DNA of 64,000 nt. Source: Cinclus cinclus (lineage: Eukaryota; Chordata; Aves; Passeriformes; Cinclidae). This document shows positions 13,350-24,435 of this stretch, piece after piece. The notes beneath the pieces were generated by a model. It did not search any database. It was not told where the DNA came from and saw only the letters and a list, made by a program, of their open reading frames with translations. The stretch spans positions 16,912,704-16,976,703 of the forward strand of contig NC_085055.1 in the NCBI RefSeq assembly GCF_963662255.1, given 5' to 3'. Positions within the stretch are counted from its first letter, which is position 1. Every line of letters begins with the position of its first letter. Position numbers and translations under genes: made by a program.

Positions 13350-16242
13350 CAGGACCCCACAATGAATTGGAAAAGAGAAGTGGTCTTGAAATTTGAGATA
13401 TTCTTTTCCCCAGCTACAGTCCCCTTTGTTTCTTTCTTCCCCTCTCACCACATCACCGTCTTCTTTGTTAAACTTCATCTGCGTGCATGAGCTGATGACA
13501 GGTAGAAAGAGTGCATGGAGCTACTTAGATTTAAGTACTCACTTCTCTGTCCTTAACATTATTTCCTGATGGGAAAGAAGGGTGCATCCCGCCCTAAATC
13601 CTAGGCAGAAATTAGTATTAACCTGAGCTTTCAGGGACTGAATTGTTGATGTTCCTACTAAAAAGAAATATATTTAAAGCCCCTACTCTTTTGTGATTTA
13701 TCCTATGCTCTGTAAGAGGTATTGTTTGTGCCCTGCTAAATGCATGAACAGTTGCAGACATTAACTCATGTTTGTCAGTGGAAATGTGTTTTACCAGTGT
13801 ATCACACAGGTTTTCTGCCCTTTCAAGGCTTGGCAAAAAACCTTGGAATATGTGACTGTTGCTTCACCCAGACTGTTGTGGTGAATGGATGTGCTCTAGG
13901 GGAGGTGCAGATAGGTCTCTATAGAGATATGGAGCACACACAAGATTTTGAGGGTGTGTTGAGAAGCATAGGGCCATACATATTGGGGGAAGGACTGTGA
14001 AGGACAGAATTTAGGAAGGATGTGGAGGAGGATTACAATTAATACATTTAGTCCAGGTCAGAGTGGTATCAGCCTCTGCTGTGTTGGACCCTCAACTTGG
14101 TGACTGTTCAGCTGCAGACCAGAGTTCTGGGTAGGAGTCAAGTAATGAAGTCCTTGGTTCTGACAAGGAATGGATGGTCAGTTTGAAGGGGAGAAGTTAG
14201 CTGTGGGGTGAGCTATAATTTTGTGTGTGGAGTGACAAGGTTTTTATTGATAATGGGGGAAAGTAGATGAGCAGAAGGATGAAAAATTTCCTAGTGATGC
14301 AAAAGAGAAGTTAATTAAATGTAGGGATTGAGGGAACCTTAAAGAATTCTAATGGCTCTGCTAGGGTGATAGTGATTGAAAGTCAGCATTGATGGACACA
14401 AAACTACATGAATTATTGACAAATTTCACACTATTTTCATGGTAGAAGCTTACCAAAACCTCTTTTGGTGCTGCAAAATGTCTGACAGTGGCAATATCAG
14501 TTGTTCATGGGGTGCAAGTGATGAGGAGCATGTGCTCCACAGTAACTGCTGTTAAGACTTTTGCCAAATGATAGCTATCCCAGTAGTGAACTTCATTACA
14601 TTCAAATTTTTCCATTCTCTTTCCCGTCCTACAGTATTGGAACAAAGTTCAACTGACAGTCTCCTTCAGAGAGGGACTCACTCACCTGGTACGTGGAATG
14701 ATCTTGGATGCTTTCTGCATCTTACAATGTGTAAGTGTTCTTGAATTCTTCAGGAAGAAAGACCATCTCCAAAGACAAGGTAAAGGAGTAATGAAAGTAA
14801 TCCTCCAGACTGTGGCAAAACATCATAATTATGTTTAATAATTCTTTATACTAATATTATAGTTATAATATAGTTATTTTAATTACCAGTCTAAAATCTT
14901 AAAAGAGCAGTTGTAGTTTTTATGATTTACCAAGGCCACATATTTCTATTAAAAAAATGTAAAGCTGATTGCTAGTTCCAACAAAACTATTAAAAGCTTC
15001 ATACTTTTAAGCATGTAGTGAATTACATGGGTGTACAAGAACTGGAGAAATTCTTATTTATTTGGTTTTCACAGTCAATAGTTGACATAGCATTTGTTTT
15101 CCCTTTGTCGATTTTTTTTTTTTTAACAACCTAACGCAGAGTGCCTAAATATTGCACTTAATTTATTTTTCTGCTTCAATGGTGAATGTCAATTTGTCTG
15201 GAGGCAACAGCTTCGCTTACTATCAGCTAGTATTCCTCTCTCAGCATCGGTGGCAGAATATTTTTGCAAGAAAATAGAGTAACACTAAGAGAAATTACCA
15301 CCCTTACAAAAGAAGTTTTAGAATAAAACTTGAAAATGTCAAAATTGCTGTAATAGCTTCTCTATCTGAGAAAATGATTGGACCTTCAATTTATGAATAA
15401 GATTTTGTTCTCTCAGAATAGAGAGAGCATCCTCTAGAATTGCTTTCATTCTTCATAAATTAAAAGAAAAATTAATACTTCATAAGGATGCTGCTGGTGA
15501 GGAATACAGCTCAAGTGTGGAATGGCCGTGCTGGCTGTGCTGCTCAGCCCAATGAACTTCATGTGGTTCAGCAAGTGCAAGAAGCAACATCACTGACTAT
15601 GTGTCATTGCCACACATCATCTCCATCAAGTCTGCTTGCCTGTGTCTGGGCTGGGAATTCAGGTGCTGTGGGGTTGTGAAACTGCGCTGCATGATCTGAG
15701 GGCAGGGCTGGAGCAGAGCAGCTTCAGGTACTGCTGGACTCTAAAAAGGTGTTCAGAATTTGCATCAAATTCCCGTAAGTCTAAGTTACCCAAACCTGCT
15801 TCAAAACTAACCATTGCAGAGCTGTCAGGCTTTTGTTCCACTTTATGAATGCCCTTGATAGGAGGGTTAGGCTGTATGACTGGGTTTTGTTTTCCTTTGT
15901 TGCCTGTAAAGGTGTCCAACTGATAATCTTAGAGAATAAAATCCTCTTTTCAGTCACAAAGCAGATAATTGCCTGTGATGTGACAGTGCAGGTCTCAGTT
16001 CTGACCTGTAAAGAGATGAAGGAATATGAAAGACTGTAACATTTCCAGTTCATACATACAGATCTGACTGGCATCCCAGATATTAAGTGCACCTGGCAAC
16101 AATGTCATATTACAGACAACCTGCCCTTCCTCAGACAGACTGAAATTTCTCTGTGTGTTTTTCTTGGTGATGGAACATCTCTGGAATATCCTGAAAGTTT
16201 TTAATTTGCACTTGTTTTTTATTTGATCATAGGCTTCCCCCG

Positions 16243-16258
16243 CCCCCCCCCCCCCCCC
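16243..16258. repeat. Poly(C) run
   Basis: Sixteen consecutive C preceded by CCCCCG, so the minus strand carries a G-run able to join a quadruplex-type structure. It lies within AT-rich sequence. Confidence 0.9.
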
Positions 16259-17041
16259 ATGGAAAGAATAATATTTATTTCATAAAAAGTAATATTTTTG
16301 AGATATATAATAAATTTTAATAGCTTGAAATGCATCTTTGTTAGGTTGAGTGCTTCAAATTAATAATGTCAGAGTATATAGCTATGGAACTTCCAAAAAA
16401 CCTGTATTTTCTAAGGAGGAAAATAGAAGTACTTTTGGGTTTTGGGCTATTTTAGTGAAGACTATTTACTTAGGAAACTCCTCAGCAGTTGAGGGTGTTC
16501 ACAGGATGAGTGTTCTGGTGCTGAGTAGAGAGGCAAGTCCAGACTCATATTAAAGAAGTAACTGTTCCTGGCAATTGCTGATCTGAGATCCAAACTGACA
16601 AAATAAAGAGAAAATGCTATGGAATGTGTTGTGTTGTATTGTCCACTGAATTGCAGGCTGGGCAACAGAATACCCATTTTCCTTCCAATTCCTAGTCATT
16701 CCTATTTCAATGTTCTGCTTACGATACTTGTTCCTGTAATTTAAGAAGATGCTGATTTCCCTTAAGGGTTTAAAACAGGTTCTGTACTTTTGTAGATAAG
16801 TAGTATGGCAAATATTTCCCTATATTTTATGTGGCCCTATGGTTCAGTTTTTCTCAATAAACTTAGATGTTTGATGCAGATTCAACACTTCATTTTCACA
16901 GAGCTTGTTACCACAGAAGAGTTTTTTAGGCAAGTCATAAATGCTGTAATCAGGTAGGAATATTGACTGTCTCTGTGGTTGCACCGAAGGACTTAGGTAA
17001 CAAGGAGCCATGGAACATAAAATCTTCTTAACAATCCTATT

Positions 17042-17054
17042 AAAAAAAAAAAAA
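17042..17054. repeat. Poly(A) run
   Basis: Thirteen consecutive A without an obvious upstream poly(A) signal or retroposed body. Confidence 0.85.
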
Positions 17055-19113
17055 CAACCTCTCAGTGAAGGTCTCTGTATCCTAGGGGTATTTGTACCAG
17101 TCTAGATACAAGTATTACAGTTTAAAACAGCCCTGAAAACAGTTCATTTACTCTATTCCTAAATACTCTGTCATTTGAAAGCCTTTTCCTTGCTGTAAGT
17201 TGATCTTGTCACTTTGCCAATTTCAGGAGTGCTCAAGACAGTATTTTCCTGGATCAGCTTTGACAACATGTCCAAGGAATTTTTCAGAGTAACAATACTA
17301 AATAAATAGTGTGGAGATTGGTTGTTCTTTCCCACTCAGCTCTATCTGCATCTCCTTTCTAATCACATCAAAAGATTGTCTAGGTGTCTTGCTTTGTAAT
17401 ATTGCCAGTAGTAAGCTTGGGACTCCAGAGGTGGATATGAAGCTCCCACCAGGATGTGCATGGCATTTCATCTGGCAGAGCTGACTGATGGCAGCGCACA
17501 GTGATTCGTGAATAAAGTCACCAGGTTACATGATTTTTGTCCTGCAAGTATTTAACACTCCTCTGATACTCGAGGAGGTGCTCAGAAATCCCTTTCAGTT
17601 CAAAAGCAGGAAAGCCATCTTACTTCATTTTCTTTGCCTACATTCTGTCTTTGACCAACCTTACAGTATTGATGTGCTCCTTTCCTTAGTAAGAACAGCT
17701 AGGGGATTTGACCTCAATTTCCCAGGATTCTGTGTTTGTCAGCAGGAAGCTACCATCAATATAAGAGGGAAAAGCTATGTTTCTCTATCTGTTTGCTTCA
17801 ACCTCAGTAGCCAGGCTCCATCACAACAAGGGCACTTGTCTTTGCTGTGTGTTTGTGTATGGGGCAACAGTGGGGTCCCCATCAAGGGCTGGAGCTCTTA
17901 GATGTTATTGTAACAGAAATAATGTGATAAAAAATAGCTGTGCTCGAGGGGAGGCAAATCTGAGCTTGGCAGATCCCTCAGCCCAGGTCCCTTTTTGAAT
18001 GTGCAGGTAAGCTAGCTGTGCAAATTAGCTTATCCAGCTTCTGGTATGCTGGGAGCAAAACAGATTTAGCTAGGTTTTGCCTATGAATGCTACTGTGTGA
18101 TGAGATGTTTCCTGTGGCCTTCCTGAACACTGACTAAGGCTGCTATGTGTGTGGTATAGTCACATTTGGAAGTGAATTCAGAACAAAGTCGAGCTGTAAC
18201 GGCTTTACAAATCCGTCCTGATGATGTCAAGAATGCTGGGGTATTGAGAATGCCATCCTAGGTGAATTGTATGCAAAACAGAGAATGCTTCACATTTGAG
18301 GAAAAAAGCTTGAATGGAAAAGTATTTGATTTGAAAGAGTAATATGCCAGCAGCAGTCTGTTTAAAGGCAGAGCAAATAGACACCCCAGACCTCATAAAT
18401 GCTTTGAGATTTTCTGTCCTGGCATAAGGAAAGGGTGCTTAAAGAGCACAGACTCTACTTAGAGACTTCTCAAACAAATGGTCTCCTATTGCATTGTCCT
18501 TGCAGAGCAGATAGCCAGAAGATCACCTTTTCATTGCTTCACACTTGTTTATATGATGAAAGATCTTGAAGTGTTGAGATTTCCATGTTCAAAGAGAAAA
18601 CCAACAATATTTCTGCATCAAAGTGAAACTTAATTTCCTAGAAACAGACATTGTCATCTAGGGGGAGTCGAACAGAAATGTCTAAAGCCAATTGTGCAGC
18701 TTCACTTTGCACCTCAGAGTTTTGGCTGTTTTTCTGGTGGGCTAAGAGACTGATTCAGCCACAGCTTCAAAGCTTCTAAGGCCCTGGCACTTCTCAGCCT
18801 GTGAGAAGCTGAACTAGCTAGAAATCAAGGTTTGAAAAGTCAACAAAATTACATTACCCCTCAAAAACATTTCAATTTTGACAAACCTCCATTTTTCAAA
18901 AGAAGAATGTTCCATCAGAAAACTCACAAGTATGCTTTTGGGGAAGGGGAGTTTACTCTTTTCCTTCTGCCTTCAAAAGCAACAGGCCAGAGAGATGTTC
19001 TCATTATGTGAGCAGGGGCTGAGTCATGGGGAATTGGATCAAGAAAGTTAGTTTAAAAGGGAGTGGTGGAGGTTGTCAGTGGGGTGAACTCTACAGATGT
19101 GATTTGTCTTTTC

Positions 19114-19676
19114 CACGTGGCTGCCTGTTTCTGGGTTGAGATGGAAAGGTCTCTGGAGCACAGGGTTCTTTTCACCTGTGAATGTCCAACCTTCAGTAGT
19201 ACAGAGCCCTGTGTTGACAGTAGGCTCAGGGAAGACTCTGCCAGCATCCGGCTGAACACCTCCAAAAGCCTGGAGGAATCTCAGTGGAAGTGGGCTTGGG
19301 AGGAAAACTGCCAATTACAATCCTGGTTGTGGTAACTGATTTATTTGCTGCATGCAAATTTGTTCATTACGTTTGGATACAAGGATTTTTAAAAACTGTG
19401 TGGAAATTGTTTTCTTTAATGAACTGAGTGATTTAGAGGCTGAGTGGTTTGCGAGCTACAGTTATAACACGTGCAGTGTAGTGCAAAGGGCTCTAACTAA
19501 AGTTCAGCAAGCTAGTGTTGCTGTTGACAAGTTGATACAAATAGGAGAGACATATGGCCATCATCTGCTCCAGCTGCTTGGTGAGAGCAGGCCAGTGTCA
19601 TCCAAGTCAAAAAGAACCAGCAACTTCACGTGGCAACTCTCTAAACAAGGTACGTATTCAGAATTCCTGACACGTG
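19114..19676. promoter_or_regulatory. Cluster of four CACGTG E-boxes
   Basis: Canonical palindromic E-boxes are at 19114-19119, 19468-19473, 19627-19632 and 19671-19676. By hand I find only seven CACGTG in the whole window, so four fall within 563 bp. CACGTG is bound by bHLH and bHLH-ZIP factors such as USF, MYC/MAX, TFE/MITF and CLOCK-BMAL1. The same segment has more CpG than its surroundings and carries a long open frame. Whether it is an enhancer or a distal promoter is not shown. Confidence 0.35.
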
Positions 19677-19945
19677 CTGAAGCTGAAATTGAATATGAAA
19701 TGTTATCATACTTTGATTTGTGTGATTTAACTTTCTATAATATTAACCACAGAATTTGTGCAAAAAGTACAAAATTATCAATGGAATTCGAGCCAGCAAC
19801 AGATAGTATGATTCATAGCAAAATACTGTCACTACTAAATGCTTACTTGAAGTTTTGGCAGGGTTTTGTTATACAGGACAAATGCTCTGTCTCTTGCATG
19901 ATTTTGCAAATCTCACAGTTAGCTTTATTTTTCCCTTTAGCTTAA
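19352..19945 (+). other. Unrecognised 197-codon open reading frame
   Basis: An ATG-started open frame, long for DNA of this base composition. The predicted protein has no family I recognise. Residues ~27-75 are rich in charged and helix-forming residues (region around VQRALTKVQQASVAVDKL and GHHLLQLLGE), which looks more protein-like than the later part. There is a good splice-donor-like CAAG|GTACGT at 19646-19655 inside the frame and an AG at 19435-19436 that could be an acceptor, with a poor pyrimidine tract, so an exon of about 19437-19649 is conceivable. No poly(A) signal follows closely. No signal peptide or metal-binding motif is visible. It may be a chance frame, a lncRNA segment or an unannotated exon. 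Confidence 0.2.
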
Positions 19946-21631
19946 ATTTTTGGGAACTTTAGGTTATTATGGCTGCACTGGAACAAAGCAGATCATAAAC
20001 TAGGCACGGAACTAAACTTAATCTGCAAAAGCATATGGTTAATATGGGGTTCAGGCAGAGTGGGTGTGAAAGAGAAATGAATTTCAGCCGGCATGTGTTT
20101 ATCAAGCATTGTCATTGCCAGCTATTTGAAATTCATTTTTTGCCATTTAGAAATGTTAACACTGTAATTCTTATGTTTTTCCAGACACAAAGAGCAAACA
20201 GACACTTTCTATGTGAATTAGGTTTCTTTGATTAAGAGAACAACAAACCAAACAAAAAAGTCCCCTTGAAAGAATGCTCTGGTGTGGTTTTCTTCTGACA
20301 TTCTGCACTGCAGTTTGCTTCACTCCACAAATAAAGGTCATCTAGAAACAGAAAGAAGTGAACAAGAAAATTATTTTTCCCACTGTGTTTGTGCCTGTCA
20401 TTGTGCCTTGACGAACAGGCAAAATGCAGAGTGGGTAAGCATAGATGGTTGTTTTCCTCACTAGTTCAGAGGATTAAGCCCAGGATATGCTGCCTGCAGT
20501 CTGTTTCCCATGAGAGAATTCTGAAAGGACAGCCCTGGGAGTGGATTAGTGGGCAGGGAGTGCCTCAGAGGGGGCCATGCAGTGACTTTGGAGCAGTGAG
20601 GTGGCTGATGGAAGGACACTGGTGCTCAGGGGTGATGGCTCCAAGAGGGACAGGGGCTTACCTGGCAGTGGTGGGAGGTTACAGGCAAGCATGTGCCTCT
20701 CCCAAGGGAAACTCCTTCTTGTCTGGGAAAAAATACAGTGAGTTTTGTAGCATGTTGTCTCTGTAACACAGACACCGTATCCTTCCATAATAAAAATATA
20801 TTTGAGTCTTTTCTTTATACCTTATTTGTTGAGATTATTTGCTGCAAAAAACCTCACAGGGGTAGTCTAGCAGAAGTGGAATTCTGAATATTTGCATAAC
20901 AAAACCCAATAATTTTAATATTTCAACTGAAAACGTGATACACCTAATTCTTCTTACCACATATCAAATTAATACTTTGTTCCTCTAAATATTGTTTATA
21001 TTGAAGCTTTTTGTGTAAAGAGCATCATATAATTTTAATTATTATGCAAATTATTAGCAAACTGCTGGGCTTTGTGCTTTGTTTTTAAAACACAGTTCCT
21101 TAAATTTTAAATTGCAGCTACTAGGGTCCCTTTTGTTTTGTGAAGATGAGCGACAGCATGCAATTTCCAGTGCTAATGGTATTTTTTGGGATATGGGTCA
21201 AACCCAAGGGGGAGTTGAGTCAGCTGGGAGAGGACAGAGGCAGGTGAGTGGGTGGGCAGCAGGGTGGGAGGGCAGTGGCCATGGGGATGGAAGTCCCTTG
21301 CAGGGTACTGGAGGGTTAAATAAGTCTCTCCTTTGGTTAGGAAGGCAGACTGGAAGGAGCTGCTCCCCAGACTGAACCAGCTGTGCTGTAGTGTTCATCC
21401 GTGTCTGAAAAATAAAGATCCACTTACCTTCTTTTCTAATAAAAAGATGAAATTGAGTGTCTGGATAGCAACTTAACCAAAAGCAGAAATGCAAGGTGTA
21501 TGGAAGTGTCTGACTGCTGTCTGTCCTTTAGTGACACTTACAATATTCCACCTCCCATTTATCAAATTTATCAAATTCCTGTTCCCTTACAAATGAGTTT
21601 CTGGCTGCTATGCCTTCCCGTCCCCTCCCCA

Positions 21632-21663
21632 CCCCCCCCCCCCCCAAAAAAAAAAAAAAAAAA
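21632..21663. repeat. Abutting poly(C)-poly(A) tract
   Basis: Fourteen C (21632-21645) pass directly into eighteen A (21646-21663), followed after a G by six more A and then a second C run of eight about 15 bases on. The tract gives artificial proline/lysine-rich frames on the plus strand and phenylalanine/glycine-rich ones on the minus strand; these are not genes. Confidence 0.9.
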
Positions 21664-24413
21664 GAAAAAATACCTCCCCCCCAAAATAGAAAAAGCAGTG
21701 AAGCAAAACAAAGAGGTCTGTGGAAAAAGTTCACTGGCTTATGTCTGCTTGGTTTTATTTTTAGATCTGTAAAGTATTTCTCAACTTTCTGCCTTGTGTC
21801 AATGTCAGTGCGCTTCCCTGATGTGCCCCAGCTTTAGTTCTGTTATTAGAATTGAGATAGGAGTATTAGGAAGAATTTGGGTAGCAATGCTGTGTCTGTG
21901 ATACTGTATTTCAGAAGTCTGAGGGAGTCAGAGATCTTGCAAATACATCTATTAGACTTACAAAGCTATTACTCTGTGCCAGGCAGATTAATGCTAATAC
22001 TTCTGCAGTGAGAAGAATAAATCTCTGAGACCACACATTCAGCTTCTGTCTGCAGGTTCTTACTATGTCTTTCCTTATTATGTCAACTCCAAGGCTTTCA
22101 CCAGGGCTGCACTGAAGTAATAAGAAAACTGGAGAGGATCCTGGAGGTGAGGAAGTTATGCTCCCAGTCATTGCGGGCTCCTGCCATTGCTTCCTAGGAG
22201 CTCAGCAAGGGAGTGGGTCTGCTGTGCCTGTAGGGAGGCCGTTACTCACAAAAAAGTCATTCCTTTGGTTAAAAACCTTCTGTTGACATCCAATTTTCAG
22301 TTTATTCAGGGAAAGCTCACGCTGCTTTATTCTTGTGCCAGCATCTTCTATTTTCACACAAAGAGATCTTTCCTCTTCCTGGCATTTATCCCTGTGATGT
22401 ATTTATAGACACTAATGGGCTTCTATCCATTCTCTGCTTTCATTTGTTAGCAGAAGCAAATCAGGCTTCACCAGTCCCCTTTATTTGAGCAAAATTATAG
22501 CCAATACTGTAGTCAAAGCTGTTTAATATTGTGTATTCTTCCCTCAAGCATTACCTTCTTTTAAAGAAGTGGATGATGTCTGTTACTTTCACAGGTGTCA
22601 CTGTGGCAGCTTGTTGTCATCTTATATTCAGATAGCATGTCCGTATATTTCTCAGTCACTTTGACACTGAAGGGCTCCTATTTTATATCATTAGTTGTGG
22701 GTTTATTGGGTTTTCTTTTTTAATTAGGCCATTAAGACCTGATGTTTTATGATACCAAATTAATTCTGTTTCTATTACTCTGTTTCTGTCTAGCCTTCCA
22801 ATATTCTGTTGCTGATGCTACATTATCTTCTATTAATCCATTTCTCTTGCTCTCATACAATTAGTTTCTTCAGTCCTCACCTTCTTCATCTCAGCTAATG
22901 GATTCCTATGTGCTACTCTCCTGGACTCCAGCTAGTCTAGATCCTTTTGGGTTAGAATTCTAGTTAGCAAATGAACCTAGATGAATCCAAACAAATCTGA
23001 TGTAGCCTGTCATTTCTTGTCCAAGCCATTCAGAAGTAGGGGCTGGGACTAACTCATTTCTGCCTGTTTCACCCTCTCGGTGCTATATGTTCATTTGGGG
23101 TTTGTTTCCACACAACTCCTGGTCATCTCTGTATCCTTCATTTTAGCCAATCTGTTTTGATTCTTTTCTGTCTCTAGTGAGTGATATCTGGGGTATTTTA
23201 ATTAGCTAAATACCAAACTGTTCTTGTGTTTAATGGAGTGCCTGTACAGTTCAGTTGCTTGCCATGACTTCCAGAACTGTTCTAGAACCTGCAACAACTT
23301 TTTTGAGCCTGTTTTTCCATTACCCTTTTAGAAGGAAGACAGAGAGAAGACACTCAGCAGTGTAAAAAGCAAAGTTCAGAGAAAGGCTATGATGTTCTCC
23401 ATATCCATCTTTGTCATCATGGCCACAGCAAGTTTTACAGCACGACTAAAGCAAGGAAATATCCTAATGAGACCCTCATTAACAGAACTTTGTATGGGAT
23501 AGCCTTATCATGGGTGATTTGGGAGAAATGTCTTTCACTAGGAATGAATTTGATCCGATGACTTTGAATCTCTAAAATATTAAATGCAAATGTCTATCTA
23601 TTAGATCTTATCTAAAAGGTTTATTGTAGACCATTTTTGATACATTACTATTGTCTCAGAAAAGATTTCAATAGGTGTTACAGGACAGTCTTTCATATTC
23701 TTACCTTAACAATCATTGCAGTTCTTGTTTAAAATTCCTGCTTTCATGAGGATGTCATTTGGCTCTAAAATGTTCCAGACTGAAGCTTGGCATGAAAATG
23801 CAGCTACAGATTGCATTTATTCCATTGATCTGGGGTCTGGGTGGGGGATTGGTGGCTTATTTGGTTTTTGGATTTTTTTGGATTTTTGTTTTCTTTTAAT
23901 TTCAAAATTGCTCTATAATTTTAAAAAGGGGTTTGAGGGTTTTTTGCCTCTAATATTAATTAATGCTACTGAATATTTAAAGTGTCAAAGGCATGTCCAG
24001 AGCCAGCAGGCTTGCTGCTTGAAGTGTTACTACATTTTCAAGACATATTGCATGCATTTCTGTCACAAAATATGGGACCAAAATATTCTGGGCCTGCTTC
24101 TGTATGATTTTTAGCTAACTTTGCATGGTTTTTGTGACAAAAAGCTGTTGTACAATTGATGGTCACAGGAAGTTGATTCTAACTGCTCAAGGGGACAGCT
24201 GGCAGGGACAGTGAGGACACTTGCACACCAACTTCTTAGCTTTAACACTGTAGCTGGAATCAGGGCTTGTATTGCTAAAATTGCATTTCTGTAAACATTT
24301 GCAGCCACAAGCCAGTGTCAGCCTCTCAGTCCACTTGCACCACTGCTGATAAGCAATTTAAAATCTGTCAGTGTGCAAAGAAACTATTAAAATGGTTAAT
24401 TGTTTAACATTTT

Positions 24414-24435
24414 CTTCTTTCTTTCTTTCTTTCTT
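24414..24435. repeat. (CTTT)n microsatellite
   Basis: About five CTTT units in tandem, a common vertebrate tetranucleotide repeat. Confidence 0.85.

Larger units (their letters stand above)
9801..19050. other. Intergenic sequence, no gene recognised
   Basis: AT-rich non-coding DNA. The longest frame is 149 codons on the minus strand at 10228-10677, with no recognisable similarity. Contents seen: CACGTG at 10282-10287, a palindromic trinucleotide microsatellite at 13301-13349, a short inverted repeat near 14855-14875, an octamer at 15758-15765, a long C run at 16243-16258 and an A13 run at 17042-17054. There is no tRNA-like or snRNA-like sequence. Confidence 0.6.

Noticed and set aside
21500..21837. 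Proline/lysine-rich and phenylalanine/glycine-rich frames over the C/A tract
   Set aside because: They are produced by reading through homopolymers.
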